The notes under the pieces: model-generated
What the model was told of the DNA's origin: nothing
The model's input: only the letters and a program-made list of their open reading frames with translations
Database searches by the model: none
In this document: positions 43,530 to 55,960 of the stretch, in pieces
Layout: each line of letters opens with the position of its first letter
How positions within the stretch are numbered: the first letter of the stretch is position 1
Position numbers and translations under genes: made by a program
Assembly (NCBI GenBank): GCA_027694045.1
Contig: JAQEWB010000001.1
Location: 1,346,065 to 1,410,064 of the forward strand
Length of the DNA stretch: 64,000 bases
Source of the DNA: Bacillaceae bacterium OF18-1A
GTDB taxonomy: Bacteria; Bacillota; Bacilli; Bacillales; Bacillaceae_G
Reading direction: 5' to 3'

Positions 43530-43853
43530 TTATAATGTATCTATTTCTCTTCGTTCTCCTACTCTCGAAAGCTTTCCATTTCGATCTTTCATTTCTCTCA
43601 TTACATCTTCCAAACTAATATTTTTTTCAGCTAATAGAACGAAGCAGTGGTACAACACATCAACCATTTCTTTTACCAATTCTTCTTTATCATTATTTTT
43701 GGATGCGATGATTACTTCAGCGCATTCTTCACCAATTTTCTTTAAAATTTTATCTTCTCCTTTTGAAAATAAATAATTTGTATATGATTCCGAAAGTGGA
43801 TTTTTTTTTCGTTCTTCAATTGTTTCATACAACACCTTAAAAACATTTTCCAT
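43530..43853 (-). CDS. hisE: Phosphoribosyl-ATP pyrophosphatase
   Basis: The protein has 107 residues from the ATG at 43853, after AGGGGGA; the longer frame to 43919 lies inside hisI. It has an all-alpha MazG-like fold with [22 protein letters not shown] and [11 protein letters not shown]. It hydrolyses phosphoribosyl-ATP to phosphoribosyl-AMP, step two of histidine synthesis. It is separate from HisI here, while B. subtilis has them fused. The two genes are 10 bp apart. Confidence 0.95.
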   Translation of the reverse strand: MENVFKVLYETIEERKKNPLSESYTNYLFSKGEDKILKKIGEECAEVIIASKNNDKEELVKEMVDVLYHCFVLLAEKNISLEDVMREMKDRNGKLSRVGERREIDTL

Positions 43854-43863
43854 ATGTATCCCC

Positions 43864-44169
43864 CTATATAATTTTGTGGTGAAAACACGTTTTTTCTCCC
43901 GTATGGCAAGCAGGACCAACCTGCTTTACGACAATGACAATTGCATCTTGGTCACAATCTAAATAAAGTGATTGCACATATTGGACATTTCCTGATGTTT
44001 CTCCCTTATTCCATAACGATTGTCTTGAACGCGAATAAAACCACGTTGTTTTCGTTTCTAGCGTCTTTTCATACGCTTCTTCATTCATATAAGCTAGCAT
44101 TAAAATTTCTTTCGTATCCTCCTCAATTACAACCGCTGGTAATAATCCTTTTGAAAAGTTAGGTTTCAT
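43864..44169 (-). CDS. hisI: Phosphoribosyl-AMP cyclohydrolase
   Basis: This 101-residue enzyme has the zinc and catalytic motifs [29 protein letters not shown] and [14 protein letters not shown]. It opens the purine ring of phosphoribosyl-AMP. It begins with a 4-bp overlap with hisF and is followed by the separate hisE. Length and motifs are normal for the stand-alone form. Confidence 0.96.
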   Translation of the reverse strand: MKPNFSKGLLPAVVIEEDTKEILMLAYMNEEAYEKTLETKTTWFYSRSRQSLWNKGETSGNVQYVQSLYLDCDQDAIVIVVKQVGPACHTGEKTCFHHKII

Positions 44170-44924
44170 AAACGCACCTCAACGTTTCTTTCTCTTAATT
44201 TTCTCTTCACTTCCTGAACTGTCGATTCTCCATAATGAAAAATGGATGCTGCCAACGCTGCATCAACAGTCGTTTTTTGAAAAACTTCTATAATGTGATC
44301 CGCATGACCACATCCCCCCGATGCGATGACTGGAACAGAAACATTGCTTGAAACTGCTTCTGTTAAACGAAGATCATATCCATTTTTCGTTCCATCTGCA
44401 TCCATACTTGTTAGTAAAATTTCTCCAGCTCCTAGCTGGGCGACACGCTTTGCCCATTCAATTGCATCTATTCCCGTGTCAAGCCTTCCGCCATTTACGT
44501 ATACATTCCATTTATCTTCCGCTACTTTTCTAGCATCAATCGCTACGACAATACATTGTGATCCAAAGTGCTCTGCTCCTTCTTCGATTAACTTTGGATT
44601 TCTCACTGCCGCCGAGTTTATTGAAACTTTATCCGCTCCAGCTCTTAGTAAATTGTACATATCTCTTACATTTGAAATCCCCCCGCCTACTGTAAGAGGA
44701 ATAAATACTTTTGAAGCTGTTTGTTCTACAACATCTAAAATCGTTTTTCTGCCTTCATGCGTTGCAGTAATATCTAAAAATACAATTTCATCTGCCCCAG
44801 CATCATTATATAAAGCTGCTATTTCTACAGGGTCACCGACATCTTGTAACCCTATAAAATTTACTCCCTTTACTACCCGGCCTTCTTTTACATCTAGACA
44901 TGGAATAATTCGCTTTGCTAACAT
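44166..44924 (-). CDS. hisF: Imidazole glycerol phosphate synthase, cyclase subunit
   Basis: This 252-residue TIM barrel has the HisF signatures [41 protein letters not shown] and [14 protein letters not shown], with catalytic Asp 11 and Asp 130 counterparts present. With HisH it makes imidazole glycerol phosphate and AICAR. It overlaps hisA by 7 bp and hisI by 4 bp, showing coupled translation. Confidence 0.97.
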   Translation of the reverse strand: MLAKRIIPCLDVKEGRVVKGVNFIGLQDVGDPVEIAALYNDAGADEIVFLDITATHEGRKTILDVVEQTASKVFIPLTVGGGISNVRDMYNLLRAGADKVSINSAAVRNPKLIEEGAEHFGSQCIVVAIDARKVAEDKWNVYVNGGRLDTGIDAIEWAKRVAQLGAGEILLTSMDADGTKNGYDLRLTEAVSSNVSVPVIASGGCGHADHIIEVFQKTTVDAALAASIFHYGESTVQEVKRKLRERNVEVRL

Positions 44925-45637
44925 AGCTTTGTTACCTCTAGCACTTCTTCTAAATCAATTGTTTTCTCATAAAAAGCCTTACCAATGATAACGCCATATA
45001 TATTCATATCATTTAACTTTTTCACATCTTGAATAGATGCGACTCCTCCAGAAGCAATCAAACGAACATTTACATTTTTTTGCAGCAACTCTAATTGGTC
45101 AAAATTCGGTCCTGCAAGTGTCCCATCTTTCGAGATGTCTGTATACACAATTGTTTGAACACCTAACTCTTCCATTTGCTTCGCTAAATCAATGTAAGAA
45201 ATTTCAGACACATCAAGCCAGCCCCTTGTTGCCACAAAACCATTTTTTGCATCAATTCCAACAATGATTTTCTCTTTATAGAGACGCACTACTTCTTTTA
45301 AAAATGCTTTATCATAAAGGGCAACTGTCCCTAAAATCACTTTTTCTACACCTACTGACAATAACTGTTCCACTGCTGCAAGCGAACGAATTCCTCCTCC
45401 AACTTGTACTGGAATACGTACCGCCTTACATATTTTTTCAATGACGGACAAATTCACTGACTCTCCGGCGATTGCTCCATCTAAATCAACGATATGCAAT
45501 TTTTTCGCCCCGAGCTTTTCAAATACAATCGCTTGTGCGACCGGATCTTCATTCATCACCGTTTCTTTACTAAACTCTCCTTGATACAGTCTAACGCATC
45601 GTCCTTCTTTTAAATCGATAGCTGGGAAGATTTCCAT
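44918..45637 (-). CDS. hisA: Phosphoribosylformimino-AICAR-phosphate isomerase
   Basis: This 239-residue TIM barrel is related to His[40 protein letters not shown] and [14 protein letters not shown]. It isomerises ProFAR to PRFAR, the HisF-HisH substrate. It overlaps hisH by 28 bp at its start and hisF by 7 bp at its end. Confidence 0.97.
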   Translation of the reverse strand: MEIFPAIDLKEGRCVRLYQGEFSKETVMNEDPVAQAIVFEKLGAKKLHIVDLDGAIAGESVNLSVIEKICKAVRIPVQVGGGIRSLAAVEQLLSVGVEKVILGTVALYDKAFLKEVVRLYKEKIIVGIDAKNGFVATRGWLDVSEISYIDLAKQMEELGVQTIVYTDISKDGTLAGPNFDQLELLQKNVNVRLIASGGVASIQDVKKLNDMNIYGVIIGKAFYEKTIDLEEVLEVTKLC

Positions 45638-46239
45638 GCTTCTACCACTCCTTTAAAATTTTTTAACATTTGCATCCCAATTTCTCCACTTTTTTCAGGA
45701 TGAAACTGTGCACCGAATATATTTCCTTTTGCTACAAAACCAGGTATTTGCACTCCATACTCACTTACCCCATATACAATTTCCTTTGGACAATCTGCAT
45801 AATACGAGTGGACATAATATACAAAAGAACCATCTTCTATTCCATTCCAAAGTGGTATTTCTCCTTCTTTCTTCAATTCATTCCACCCCATATGCGGAAT
45901 TTTATACGGAACTTTTAACTTTCGAATAACACCTGGAAATAAATTCAATCCGTTACAATCTTTTAATTCCTCACTTTTTTCAAATAAAAGTTGCATCCCT
46001 AAACATATACCGAGAAGTGGCTTCCCTGAATGCCCAACTTCTTTTAGCACACATACTAAACCTTTTTCTTCTAGAACGTCCATCGCTCTCGGAAAAGCAC
46101 CTACGCCTGGTAAAATAACTCCATCACTTCTCAATATTTCTTCTTTATCATCTGTTACAATATACTTAGCACCAACATACTTTAATGCTTGTTCTACACT
46201 ACGAATATTTCCCATTCCATAATCTATAATGGCAATCAA
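45610..46239 (-). CDS. hisH: Imidazole glycerol phosphate synthase, glutaminase subunit
   Basis: This 209-residue class I glutamine amidotransferase has the nucleophile in [13 protein letters not shown] and the His-Glu pair in [11 protein letters not shown]. It supplies ammonia to HisF through the interface. The start [20 protein letters not shown] is typical. It is one base from the stop of hisB and overlaps hisA by 28 bp. Confidence 0.97.
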   Translation of the reverse strand: MIAIIDYGMGNIRSVEQALKYVGAKYIVTDDKEEILRSDGVILPGVGAFPRAMDVLEEKGLVCVLKEVGHSGKPLLGICLGMQLLFEKSEELKDCNGLNLFPGVIRKLKVPYKIPHMGWNELKKEGEIPLWNGIEDGSFVYYVHSYYADCPKEIVYGVSEYGVQIPGFVAKGNIFGAQFHPEKSGEIGMQMLKNFKGVVEAWKSSQLSI

Positions 46240-46824
46240 TTACAACATTCCCTTCGTTGAATTTACACCAGTAATGTTGGCATTTTTATCGACTGCTTCT
46301 CTAAGTGCTCGGCCAAATGCTTTAAATAGCGATTCAATTTTGTGGTGTGTATTGCTTCCATATAAAACGCGAGCATGTAACGTAATATTCGCAGCGTGGG
46401 CCACCCCTCTAAAAAACTCTTCCGTCAATTCTGTATCAAAATCTCCGAGCTTTGGATTCGTTAACTCTCCTTGAAATACACAATATGAGCGACCACTTAT
46501 ATCTATTGCAACAAATCCTAGCGATTCATCCATCGGTACATATGCTGCGCCATACCGGTTAATTCCTTCTTTATTTTGCAATGCTTCTTTCAAACAATTT
46601 CCAAGTACAATTCCAACATCTTCAACCGTATGATGAGCATCGACAAATACATCACCTTCCGCTTCAACTTGCAAGCCAAACCTTCCATGTCTTGCAAATA
46701 AAGTTAGCATGTGATCAAAGAAACCAACACCTGTTTGAATAGAAACATTTGTGCTCTCATCAAGCTGCAAACTTAATTTAATTTTTGTTTCTGTCGTCTC
46801 ACGTACTTGACTTGACTGACGCAT
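46240..46824 (-). CDS. hisB: Imidazoleglycerol-phosphate dehydratase
   Basis: This 194-residue monofunctional IGPD has the metal-binding [27 protein letters not shown] and [16 protein letters not shown] motifs. It dehydrates imidazole glycerol phosphate. It has no fused phosphatase domain, agreeing with the separate hisJ. Its start overlaps the stop of hisD by one base. Confidence 0.97.
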   Translation of the reverse strand: MRQSSQVRETTETKIKLSLQLDESTNVSIQTGVGFFDHMLTLFARHGRFGLQVEAEGDVFVDAHHTVEDVGIVLGNCLKEALQNKEGINRYGAAYVPMDESLGFVAIDISGRSYCVFQGELTNPKLGDFDTELTEEFFRGVAHAANITLHARVLYGSNTHHKIESLFKAFGRALREAVDKNANITGVNSTKGML

Positions 46825-48113
46825 TATTCTTCCTCCTCAAATCTCATTTGGACTGCTCTCGCATGTGCGTATAAACCTTCTTTATTTGCAAGTTCTACAA
46901 TATGATGTTGTACACTTTTTAACGCTTTCTCCGTATAAGAGACAAAACTTGATTTTTTCACGAAATCATCGACTGATAACGGAGAGAAAAATCTTGCTGT
47001 TCCACTTGTCGGTAATACGTGATTCGGCCCCGCTAAATAATCACCTAGCGGTTCCGGTGCATATGATCCAAGGAAAATAGAACCCGCATGTTTCACATAA
47101 GCAAGAGCATTCATCGGTTCTTTTATATGTAACTCTAAATGTTCTGGAGCAATTTCATTTGATAATTGGAATGCTTCATCTAAAGAAGGAACTATAAAGA
47201 TGGCTCCATTTCTATTTATCGATTCACGTGCAATTTCACTTCTTGGTAACGTTTCTAACTGTCTTTCTATCTCTTTTTCTACTTCTTTTGCTAATTCCAC
47301 ATTCGTTGTAATGCAAATTGCTGTTGCTCTTACGTCATGTTCTGCTTGTGACAATAAATCAGCTGCAATATATTTTGCATTTCCTGTTTCATCTGCGATA
47401 ACGACAATTTCTGACGGTCCAGCAATCATATCGATATTTACTATTCCGTATACTTCTCGCTTCGCTAGAGCAACATACAAATTTCCAGGTCCCACTATTT
47501 TATCTACTTTAGGAATCGATTCCGTCCCATATGCTAAAGCAGCAATTGCTTGCGCACCACCTAGTGTATAAATTTCATCTACCCCCGCAAGATTCGCAGC
47601 AGCTAATATGTGTGGATCAATTCCTCCTTCTCTTGGCGGTGTTACCATTACAATTTTTTTCACACCTGCGAGTTTTGCCGGCAATACATTCATTAATACC
47701 GATGAAGGATACGAAGCAGTCCCGCCTGGCACATATACCCCTACATTCTCTAACGGCCGAATGAGCTGTCCTCTAATTATTCCCTCGCTTTCGCAATCAA
47801 ACATAGACTGTCTTTTTTGCTTTTCGTGATATGAGAGAATGTTTTTCTTCGCTTCTTTTAATGCTTCTAAAAATGAAGTCTCCACAAACATACTCGCTTT
47901 TTTTATTTCTTCCTCACCTATACGAAATTTTTGTATCTCTACACCATCAAACTTTTTTGTATAGAAAGATAAAGCCTCATCTTTACTCTCCCTTACGTTT
48001 TGAACAATTTCTCTTACACTTCTTTGAACAGTTTCTTCTATTATATTAGCGCTTTCTCGTAACAGTTTTATTTTGGATAATGTCTCTTTGAAATCTTCGT
48101 AAATGATTTCCAT
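46824..48113 (-). CDS. hisD: Histidinol dehydrogenase
   Basis: This 429-residue zinc enzyme has [19 protein letters not shown], the signature [29 protein letters not shown] and [16 protein letters not shown]. It oxidises histidinol to histidine in two NAD-dependent steps, the end of the pathway. It lies 9 bp after hisG and abuts hisB. Confidence 0.97.
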   Translation of the reverse strand: MEIIYEDFKETLSKIKLLRESANIIEETVQRSVREIVQNVRESKDEALSFYTKKFDGVEIQKFRIGEEEIKKASMFVETSFLEALKEAKKNILSYHEKQKRQSMFDCESEGIIRGQLIRPLENVGVYVPGGTASYPSSVLMNVLPAKLAGVKKIVMVTPPREGGIDPHILAAANLAGVDEIYTLGGAQAIAALAYGTESIPKVDKIVGPGNLYVALAKREVYGIVNIDMIAGPSEIVVIADETGNAKYIAADLLSQAEHDVRATAICITTNVELAKEVEKEIERQLETLPRSEIARESINRNGAIFIVPSLDEAFQLSNEIAPEHLELHIKEPMNALAYVKHAGSIFLGSYAPEPLGDYLAGPNHVLPTSGTARFFSPLSVDDFVKKSSFVSYTEKALKSVQHHIVELANKEGLYAHARAVQMRFEEEE

Positions 48114-48122
48114 GATATCCCC

Positions 48123-48758
48123 CTATTTTCCTGACAAAATTTCTTGTTCCATCATATTTATAATACTGAATATTTCGTCTTTTTTAGTTTTTAAAGCTGC
48201 TTTATTTACAATCATCCGAGCCGATATAAAGCACATTTCCTCAAATACAATTAATCCATTCTCTTGTAATGTTTTTCCCGTTTCAACAATATCAACAATT
48301 GCATCCGCTAATCCGAGAAGAGGAGCAATCTCTACAGATCCTTCTATTTTAATAATTTCTACATCCTCTCCTTTATCATGAAAATAAGTGGAGGTAATAT
48401 GCGGATATTTCGTAGCAATGCGTTTCTTTCGATAACTCTTCGGATTATACGTAGGAATAGAAGCAATACAAAACTTACACACACCTACACCTAAATCCAC
48501 CATTTCATATACATCTCTCTCATTTTCCATTAAAATATCTTTTCCTACGACACCGATATCAGCAACTCCATGTTCTACATAAGTAGCAACATCTACTGCT
48601 TTCACTAAAATAAATGAGATATTTGTATTCTTACTTTGAAAGACAAGTTTCCTACCTTTATCTTTCAGCTCTGAACAATCAATCCCAATTTTCTCGAACA
48701 GTGGAATCACATGCTTTTCTAGTCTTCCTTTCGTTAACGCAATTTGAACGTTACGCAT
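48123..48758 (-). CDS. hisG: ATP phosphoribosyltransferase, short catalytic form
   Basis: The protein has 211 residues from the ATG at 48758, after AAGGGGAGA; the start lies 25 bp inside hisZ. It has [45 protein letters not shown] and [26 protein letters not shown]. It joins ATP and PRPP, the committed step. This is the short form, without the ACT-like regulatory domain, and needs HisZ, which is encoded directly before it. Confidence 0.96.
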   Translation of the reverse strand: MRNVQIALTKGRLEKHVIPLFEKIGIDCSELKDKGRKLVFQSKNTNISFILVKAVDVATYVEHGVADIGVVGKDILMENERDVYEMVDLGVGVCKFCIASIPTYNPKSYRKKRIATKYPHITSTYFHDKGEDVEIIKIEGSVEIAPLLGLADAIVDIVETGKTLQENGLIVFEEMCFISARMIVNKAALKTKKDEIFSIINMMEQEILSGK

Positions 48759-49996
48759 GAAGTCTCCCCTTCTTTCTGAACTACCCATTTCTCTTTCCAT
48801 ACATATTCTACTAATGATTCATTCTTCGCTTCAACAACCGTTACTATTTTATTTTTTCTTGCAAAATGAAAGGTGTCGTTTAAATTAGAGAATAAGGATA
48901 CATGAGCATTTTTCCCGTCTTTTCGAAGTAAACTTCGTAACCTTTCTGCTTCCGCTAATCTATTTAACTCATAATGAATCATAATATCAATTCGATTTCG
49001 TTCATACGATTCTTGTTGCTCTTGTAGTGCCTTCACAATTTGATTTACTTGTACCGCGAGTCCAACGGCTGGCATCATGTCTCCAAAATTTCCAATTAAT
49101 TCATCGTATCTTCCACCACTAACAATCTCTTCTCCAATTTCATATATATATCCTTTGAAAATAACCCCCGTATAATAATCCAAATTTTGAATCATCCCTA
49201 AATCAATTGATATGTAAGATCCATATCCTATTTTTTCAATTGCTTCATATATTTCTTTCACCCTAGCAATTGCTATTTTCATTTCATTACTGGAGGCAAG
49301 TTGTTCCGCTTCCTCAATAACTTCTAAATCCCCAAATAACCTTGGTAATTTTTCAAGTAATCTTACTGTTTCATCACATCGATCTAACTTCTTTTCTTCG
49401 ATAAAACTTGAAAGGGCAGCATAATTTTTACTCTCAATATACGTTCTAAGCACTTTCTCTTCATCATCGAAAATGGAGAGTTTTTTTACAATACACTTAT
49501 ATAACTGCACTTGCCCAATCTCGATCGTGAAAGACTGTACCTTCAATTTTTGTAATGCTTGAATTACACTTATCACACACTCAATTTCAGCCCTTACATT
49601 ATCAATCCCGATAATTTCAATCCCACTTTGCACAATTTCATTATATTTTCCAGAAAGGGACTCATTCGCCCGAAATACATTTCCGCTATATGTTACTTTA
49701 AGTGGTGTATCCCCTCTCTGTGTTCCAATCACTCTCGCAAGAGGAATCGTCATATCTGGGCGCAATACAATAATCCGGCCTCTTTCATCAAAAAACTTAT
49801 ACATCTTTTCTTCATCTATCGGCCGATTTTGAAAAGCAAATACATCATAAAACTCAATTGTAGGTGTCCTTATTTCTTCATAACCTCTGTCTAAAAATGT
49901 ACGCCTTAATTTTTGTTCCACTTCTTCAACTAACGTACATTCTTCGAATAAATAATCTCTCGTTCCATTCGGATTTGCCCTCTTCCACTTTGTCAT
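48734..49996 (-). CDS. hisZ: ATP phosphoribosyltransferase regulatory subunit HisZ
   Basis: This 420-residue paralogue of histidyl-tRNA synthetase keeps the class II core ([64 protein letters not shown]) but lacks a real anticodon domain. It binds short HisG and gives histidine feedback. It is the first structural gene of the operon, 60 bp behind a terminator-attenuator with a His-rich leader peptide. It is not a second tRNA synthetase: the motif and length fit HisZ, and hisG follows with overlap. Confidence 0.94.
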   Translation of the reverse strand: MTKWKRANPNGTRDYLFEECTLVEEVEQKLRRTFLDRGYEEIRTPTIEFYDVFAFQNRPIDEEKMYKFFDERGRIIVLRPDMTIPLARVIGTQRGDTPLKVTYSGNVFRANESLSGKYNEIVQSGIEIIGIDNVRAEIECVISVIQALQKLKVQSFTIEIGQVQLYKCIVKKLSIFDDEEKVLRTYIESKNYAALSSFIEEKKLDRCDETVRLLEKLPRLFGDLEVIEEAEQLASSNEMKIAIARVKEIYEAIEKIGYGSYISIDLGMIQNLDYYTGVIFKGYIYEIGEEIVSGGRYDELIGNFGDMMPAVGLAVQVNQIVKALQEQQESYERNRIDIMIHYELNRLAEAERLRSLLRKDGKNAHVSLFSNLNDTFHFARKNKIVTVVEAKNESLVEYVWKEKWVVQKEGETSCVTFKLR

Positions 49997-50059
49997 CTAA
50001 ATTCTCACACCTTTCCTTTTCTAATGTATGCCCATTCGCTTCACCTAAGCCAACAATAA

Positions 50060-50160
50060 AAAGAGCCTTGTAGACAAAATACCTACAAGGCTCTTTAGTA
50101 GAGTGTAGGTACAACGGGAATAACCCTTGTACCTACACGTTTTCACGTTAGGTTCAAGGG
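50060..50160 (-). promoter_or_regulatory. His attenuator: mutually exclusive hairpins before hisZ
   Basis: On the minus strand the segments are: 1, CCCTTGAACCTA (50,149-50,160); 2, TAGGTACAAGGG (50,124-50,135, extended by GTG); 3, CCCGTTGTACCTACACTC (50,101-50,118); 4, AGAGCCTTGTAGGTA (50,080-50,094). Segment 1 pairs with 2 at 11 of 12 positions; 2 pairs with 3 in a 12-bp stem plus GGG/CCC; TACCTACA of 3 pairs with TGTAGGTA of 4; and 4 forms a 14-bp terminator stem (50,060-50,073 with 50,083-50,096) followed by TTTTTATT. The four pairings exclude each other in the way of classical attenuators. Confidence 0.85.
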
Positions 50161-50162
50161 CT

Positions 50163-50216
50163 TCATGTATGATGATGTAGTTGTGCAAGTATTTTAATAG
50201 ATTGTATTGTATTCAT
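50163..50216 (-). CDS. His-rich leader peptide of the his operon
   Basis: A 17-codon ORF starts with ATG at 50216, after AAAGGGAG with about 9 bp spacing. It reads MNTIQSIKILAQLHHHT and then TGA. The three consecutive CAT codons stand 3 to 5 codons before the stop, and the stop is 2 nt before attenuator segment 1. Ribosome position on these codons would decide which hairpin forms. It lies entirely in the leader between the his promoter and hisZ. No T-box is present here. Confidence 0.85.
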   Translation of the reverse strand: MNTIQSIKILAQLHHHT

Positions 50217-50250
50217 AATACTTACTCCCTTTCTCCTCTGATTTTTACAT

Positions 50251-50279
50251 AGTATATAACAGTTAATTTCGAATGTAAA
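50251..50279 (-). promoter_or_regulatory. Sigma-A promoter of the his operon
   Basis: On the minus strand TTTACA (50,274-50,279), a 17-bp spacer and TATACT (50,251-50,256) start a transcript near 50,244, about 30 nt before the leader peptide. It lies 25 bp after the leuD stop codon, with no terminator between. Confidence 0.82.
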
Positions 50280-50304
50280 TACATTTTTAATATTCCGTTA
50301 TTTC

Positions 50305-50886
50305 TTAATATAAAGCTATCGTTCTTTCATACTCTATTATTTCTTGTTCATATTGCATTGTAATACTAATCTCATCTAAACCGTTTAATAATTTTTCTTT
50401 CCACATTTTCTCGATTGTGAAATGGAATCTGTACGTATTCGTTGTAATTACTTCATTTTCTAAATCAACTTCAATTTGTTCTCGTGTATCCGTTTTAGCA
50501 AGTTGTTCTCGCATTTCTTTATCCATTACAATCGGTAACATACCATTCTTCATACAATTCATATAAAAAATATCTGCAAATCCCCCAGCAACAATAACGC
50601 GAAAACCATAATCAGCCAGTGCCCAAGGCGCATGTTCTCTTGAAGATCCACATCCAAAGTTATCACCAGTAATTAATATACTCGCACCTTTCCTTTCTGG
50701 TTCATTAAGCGGAAATTTCGGGTTTTCATTTCGATTATTATCATATCGCCACTCATCAAATAAAAACTTTCCAAATCCTGTCCTTTCAATTCTCTTTAAA
50801 TATTGCTTCGGAATAATTTGATCTGTATCTATGTTATCATTCATAAGTACTGCAGCAGTACCTTTGTGAATACGAAATGGCTCCAT
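50305..50886 (-). CDS. leuD: 3-isopropylmalate dehydratase small subunit
   Basis: The protein has 193 residues from the second of two adjacent ATG codons (50886), which gives better spacing to AAAGGAG. It has the swivel-domain motifs [33 protein letters not shown] and [17 protein letters not shown]. With LeuC it isomerises isopropylmalate. Its start overlaps the 3' end of leuC by 50 bp, which keeps subunit synthesis coupled. It is the last gene of the ilv-leu run; the his promoter follows directly. Confidence 0.96.
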   Translation of the reverse strand: MEPFRIHKGTAAVLMNDNIDTDQIIPKQYLKRIERTGFGKFLFDEWRYDNNRNENPKFPLNEPERKGASILITGDNFGCGSSREHAPWALADYGFRVIVAGGFADIFYMNCMKNGMLPIVMDKEMREQLAKTDTREQIEVDLENEVITTNTYRFHFTIEKMWKEKLLNGLDEISITMQYEQEIIEYERTIALY

Positions 50887-52258
50887 CATAATTCTCCTTT
50901 CTAATATCAACAAAATGACCATATAATGCTGCCGCTGCCGCCATTGCTGGGCTAACTAAGTGGGTCCGCGCTCCTTTTCCTTGTCTTCCTTCAAAATTTC
51001 GGTTTGAAGTAGACGCACAATGTTCCCCTTCAGGTACTTGATCTGGATTCATCCCAAGGCACATTGAACATCCAGGCTCTCTCCATTCAAACCCTGCTTC
51101 TTCAAATATACGATGCAATCCTTTTTGCATGGCTAGCTCTCTCACTCGTTTTGATCCTGGTACAACAAGTGCTCGCACACCTTCTTTTACCTTTTTTCCT
51201 TTTACAACAGATGCGGCAATTTCTAAATCAGAAAGCCTGGAATTTGTGCAAGATCCAATGAAAACATGTTGAACTGGAATTTCAAAAGTGCTTTGTCCAG
51301 GGCTCAATCCCATATATGAAAATGCTCTTTCATCATTTTCATCATGCTTTTCTGGTAAGTTTTCATCAATACGAACACCCATACTCGGATTTGTCCCCCA
51401 AGTGACATACGGCGCTAAATCTGTAACATCTATCGAAATATGTAAATCATAAATCGCATCGGAATCTGTATAAAGTTCCGCCCATTTTTCCTTGAAAGCT
51501 TTATAATCTTTCGGTGCATATTTACGCCCTTTTACATAAGAAAATGTTTTCTCATCTGGTGCAATGATGCCAGCTTTCGCTCCCCCTTCAATTGCCATAT
51601 TGCAAAGGGTCATCCGTTCTTCCATATCCATACCTTGAATGACCTCTCCGTAAAACTCCATTACATATCCCGTTCCAACTGCTACACCGTACTTGGAAAG
51701 GAGATGCAAAATAATATCTTTTGCATACACACCTTTCGATAATTTTCCTTTTAACTCAATGCCCATCGCTTTCGGTTTTCTTTGCCACAACGTTTGCGTT
51801 GCCAATACATGCTCTACTTCACTCGTACCAATACCAAAAGCTAGCGCACCGAAAGCTCCATGCGTAGCAGTATGACTATCACCACAAACAATTGTTTTTC
51901 CCGGCTGCGTAAGTCCAAGCTCCGGACCAATAACATGAACAATTCCCTGCTCTTCATCTCCAATATCAGCTAATGGCACCTGAAATTGTTTACAGTTTTC
52001 ACGAAGTGTATCTAGTTGTTGCTTCGCAATACGATCGGTAATATTCCAAACATCTTTCGTTGGAATATTATGATCCATCGTTGCAAATGTTAACTCCGGC
52101 CTGCGAACAGTTCGATTTGTCAGCCGCAAGCCCTCAAAGGCTTGCGGTGACGTTACTTCATGAACAAGATGAAGATCGATATATAGTAAATCCAATCCAT
52201 TCGCATTCGTTGTAACTAAGTGCCTTTCCCAAAGCTTATCTAGTAATCTTTTTCCCAT
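50837..52258 (-). CDS. leuC: 3-isopropylmalate dehydratase large subunit
   Basis: This 473-residue aconitase-family protein has the 4Fe-4S cysteines in [12 protein letters not shown] and [32 protein letters not shown] in separate parts, and [32 protein letters not shown] near residue 130. It dehydrates and rehydrates isopropylmalate with LeuD. The gene abuts leuB. The C-terminal about 16 residues ([20 protein letters not shown]) extend over the leuD start and add two cysteines not part of the cluster. Confidence 0.95.
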   Translation of the reverse strand: MGKRLLDKLWERHLVTTNANGLDLLYIDLHLVHEVTSPQAFEGLRLTNRTVRRPELTFATMDHNIPTKDVWNITDRIAKQQLDTLRENCKQFQVPLADIGDEEQGIVHVIGPELGLTQPGKTIVCGDSHTATHGAFGALAFGIGTSEVEHVLATQTLWQRKPKAMGIELKGKLSKGVYAKDIILHLLSKYGVAVGTGYVMEFYGEVIQGMDMEERMTLCNMAIEGGAKAGIIAPDEKTFSYVKGRKYAPKDYKAFKEKWAELYTDSDAIYDLHISIDVTDLAPYVTWGTNPSMGVRIDENLPEKHDENDERAFSYMGLSPGQSTFEIPVQHVFIGSCTNSRLSDLEIAASVVKGKKVKEGVRALVVPGSKRVRELAMQKGLHRIFEEAGFEWREPGCSMCLGMNPDQVPEGEHCASTSNRNFEGRQGKGARTHLVSPAMAAAAALYGHFVDIRKENYDGAISYSQRYCCSTYE

Positions 52259-53322
52259 TATCGTCCTCTCCCTACTAGCGCTTGCTCTTCCATTTCTTGA
52301 ATAACCGCTTTCGTAAATGAATTTGTCGTCTCATCTCCCCCAATATCAACTGTACATTTCCCTAATTTAAGAACTGCAGAAATCGCATCTTCAATTGCAC
52401 ATCCTTCTCTCGTTAAACCGAATGATTGCCCAAGCATCATTGCAACTGAACGCATCATTGCAATTGGATTTGCCTTATTTTTCCCCGCAATATCTGGTGC
52501 TGATCCGTGAATAGGCTCATATAATGAAGGCCCCTTCTCAGCATGACTAGCTGATGGAAGCATTCCTAATGATCCAGCTAATACGGATGCTTCATCACTT
52601 AAAATATCACCAAATAAATTTTCCGTTACGATAACATCAAAACGTGCTGGATTCCGAATTAATTCCATAGCCGCGGCATCTACTAAAATGTGTTCCAATT
52701 CAACATCTGGATAGCGAAGTGATACTTCTTCTGTCACAGTTCTCCATAGTTTACTAGACTCTAAAACATTCGCCTTATCGATAGATGTTACTTTTTTCTT
52801 TCGATTACTCGCTAATTGAAAAGCATATGAAACGATACGTTCAATTTCATGGCGATGATACGTAAGTGTATCTGTTGCTACTTCGTCCGTTCGTTCTTTC
52901 GGATAAGAAAAATAAATTCCTCCTGTTAATTCACGAACGACAACGAAATCAATTTCATCAGCATTTTTTAATGGCGATAAATGCGCAGTTGCGCTTTCTA
53001 CCGTCACAGGGCGAACATTTGCAAATACACCAAGTCCTTTTCTTAAAGCTAATAATCCTTTCTCTGGTCTTTCTTTCACACTATCCCAGCGTGGTCCACC
53101 AACTGCTCCTAGTAAAACCGCATCACTCGCTAAACAAGCGGCAAGTGTTCTCTGTGGTAACGGCTGGCCCGTTAAGTCAATAGCAGCACCGCCAAAGTAC
53201 TCGTCTTGCAAATGAAAACGATGTCCATATAGCCTCTCTACCATACGCAATACTTCCTTCGCACTTCCCATAATTTCTGGGCCAACACCATCACCAGCTA
53301 AACAAACGATACGTTTTTCCAA
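52258..53322 (-). CDS. leuB: 3-isopropylmalate dehydrogenase
   Basis: The protein has 354 residues from the TTG at 53322, 6 bp after AAAAGGAGTG; the 22-residue extension to 53388 has no ribosome site. It has [13 protein letters not shown], the substrate-binding region with [10 protein letters not shown] and the NAD/metal motif [25 protein letters not shown] in parts. It oxidatively decarboxylates 3-isopropylmalate. It follows leuA after about 80 bp that contain an inverted copy of GGTGAGGGAAA/TTTCCCTCACC (53,369-53,395), a possible processing hairpin. Confidence 0.95.
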   Translation of the reverse strand: MEKRIVCLAGDGVGPEIMGSAKEVLRMVERLYGHRFHLQDEYFGGAAIDLTGQPLPQRTLAACLASDAVLLGAVGGPRWDSVKERPEKGLLALRKGLGVFANVRPVTVESATAHLSPLKNADEIDFVVVRELTGGIYFSYPKERTDEVATDTLTYHRHEIERIVSYAFQLASNRKKKVTSIDKANVLESSKLWRTVTEEVSLRYPDVELEHILVDAAAMELIRNPARFDVIVTENLFGDILSDEASVLAGSLGMLPSASHAEKGPSLYEPIHGSAPDIAGKNKANPIAMMRSVAMMLGQSFGLTREGCAIEDAISAVLKLGKCTVDIGGDETTNSFTKAVIQEMEEQALVGRGR

Positions 53323-53401
53323 TAGAAACACTCCTTTTAACTGAATTTTCAGAACTTTAATTTGATAGGTGAGGAAAGTTTCCCTCACCTATCAAAAATA
53401 T

Positions 53402-54922
53402 TTATTTTACAAGCGCTATAAGAGATTTTAATTTCCCTGCTGCATGGACATAAGCTCTTGCCGATGCTTCCAATACGTCTTGAGCAACACCAAAACCTGA
53501 TACTTGATGAGTTCCTTCTTTCAATTCAACATGAACGTGAGCAAGTGCATCTTGACCTTGTGTAATAGATTGTATGCGATAATCTGCCAATTCACATTCT
53601 AACCCTAAAATTCTTTGGATTGCATTATATATCGCTTCAATACTTCCAGAACCAGTAGCTGCATCTTCGTATACATTTCCTTCCTCATCTTTCAGTACAA
53701 CTGTCGCACATTGTGTACTATTGGATACGAAATGTACTTGTAATTGCGTAATGTTATATTGCTGCGCTGCAAACGCTGCTTCTCCAAGCATTAGTGCCCG
53801 TAAATCTTCTTCCGTAATTTCCTTTTTACGATCAGCCAGTTTTTTAAATGCTTCAAATACCGTATCCCGTTCTTCGTTTGTAAACTCGTAACCAAGTTCT
53901 TTCATTTTTTCAGTAAATGCGTGACGCCCCGAATGTTTACCAAGTACAAATAGGTTTTGAGATTCTCCTATAAGTTCTGGTTCAATAATTTCATATGTTG
54001 TCACTTCTTTTAAAACACCGTCTTGATGAATACCTGATTCATGAGCGAATGCATTTGCCCCAACGATTGCTTTATTTTTTGGTACAACCATACCAGTTAG
54101 CCTACTTACTAATGTACTCGTCGATTTAATTTCTTTCAGTGTTATAGAAGACTCAGCTTTATAGAAATCTTTTCTAATATGAAGGGCAACCGCAACTTCT
54201 TCTAAAGCTGCATTCCCTGCTCTTTCCCCAATTCCATTAATCGTTCCTTCTACTTGCAATGCTCCGCCTTCAATCGCAGCTAATGAATTTGCAACCGCCA
54301 TCCCAAGATCATCGTGACAATGACAAGAGAAAATTGCCTTTTCATATGATGGAACAGATTCTTGTAAGTATTTAAAAAGAGAATAATATTCTTCTGGATT
54401 CGTATATCCAACTGTATCTGGAATATTAATTACATTCGCTCCTGCACGAATCGCAACTTCCACTGCTTCAGCTAAAAAGGCTCTCGATGTTCTTGTCGCA
54501 TCTTCTGCAGAAAATTGTACGGTCGGAAATAATGATTTTCCAAGCGTAACTGAGCGTTGAATACTATCTAACACATCTTCTTTCGACATACACAGCTTAT
54601 ATTTCATATGAATGTCACTCGTAGCCAAAAATACGTGTAGACGAGGAGATACAGCACCTTTCACAGCTTCATATGCTCTTCTAATATCACTTTCTTTCGC
54701 TCTAGCTAAACTCATAACTGTAGCATTTTGAATTGTATTTGCAATACGTTTTACTGACTGAAAATCCCCTTCAGAAGCTGCTGCAAAACCAGCTTCCATT
54801 ACATGAATACCGAGTCTCTCTAATTGTCTCGCAATTTGCAATTTCTCTTGTTCATTTAAATTAACTCCTGGTGATTGTTCGCCATCACGAAGCGTCGTAT
54901 CCATGAACAAAATCTGCTTCAT
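53402..54922 (-). CDS. leuA: 2-isopropylmalate synthase
   Basis: A 506-residue enzyme. The catalytic TIM barrel starts [22 protein letters not shown] in parts and has the metal [16 protein letters not shown] and the [14 protein letters not shown] motif; the C-terminal about 120 residues form the leucine-binding regulatory domain ([16 protein letters not shown]). It condenses acetyl-CoA and ketoisovalerate, the first leucine-specific step, with leucine feedback. It starts one base from the end of ilvC. Confidence 0.97.
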   Translation of the reverse strand: MKQILFMDTTLRDGEQSPGVNLNEQEKLQIARQLERLGIHVMEAGFAAASEGDFQSVKRIANTIQNATVMSLARAKESDIRRAYEAVKGAVSPRLHVFLATSDIHMKYKLCMSKEDVLDSIQRSVTLGKSLFPTVQFSAEDATRTSRAFLAEAVEVAIRAGANVINIPDTVGYTNPEEYYSLFKYLQESVPSYEKAIFSCHCHDDLGMAVANSLAAIEGGALQVEGTINGIGERAGNAALEEVAVALHIRKDFYKAESSITLKEIKSTSTLVSRLTGMVVPKNKAIVGANAFAHESGIHQDGVLKEVTTYEIIEPELIGESQNLFVLGKHSGRHAFTEKMKELGYEFTNEERDTVFEAFKKLADRKKEITEEDLRALMLGEAAFAAQQYNITQLQVHFVSNSTQCATVVLKDEEGNVYEDAATGSGSIEAIYNAIQRILGLECELADYRIQSITQGQDALAHVHVELKEGTHQVSGFGVAQDVLEASARAYVHAAGKLKSLIALVK

Positions 54923-54923
54923 A

Positions 54924-55946
<1,023 letters not shown>

Positions 55947-55960
55947 CTATATTTAAATGA

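Noticed and set aside
48734..49996. Histidyl-tRNA synthetase (hisS)
   Set aside because: The length and missing anticodon-binding domain, together with overlap to short hisG, identify HisZ.
50060..50300. T-box with a His specifier before hisZ
   Set aside because: There is no AGAGAG stem I element and no GGGTGG-type T-box sequence; the leader is too short and is better explained by the leader peptide and hairpins.
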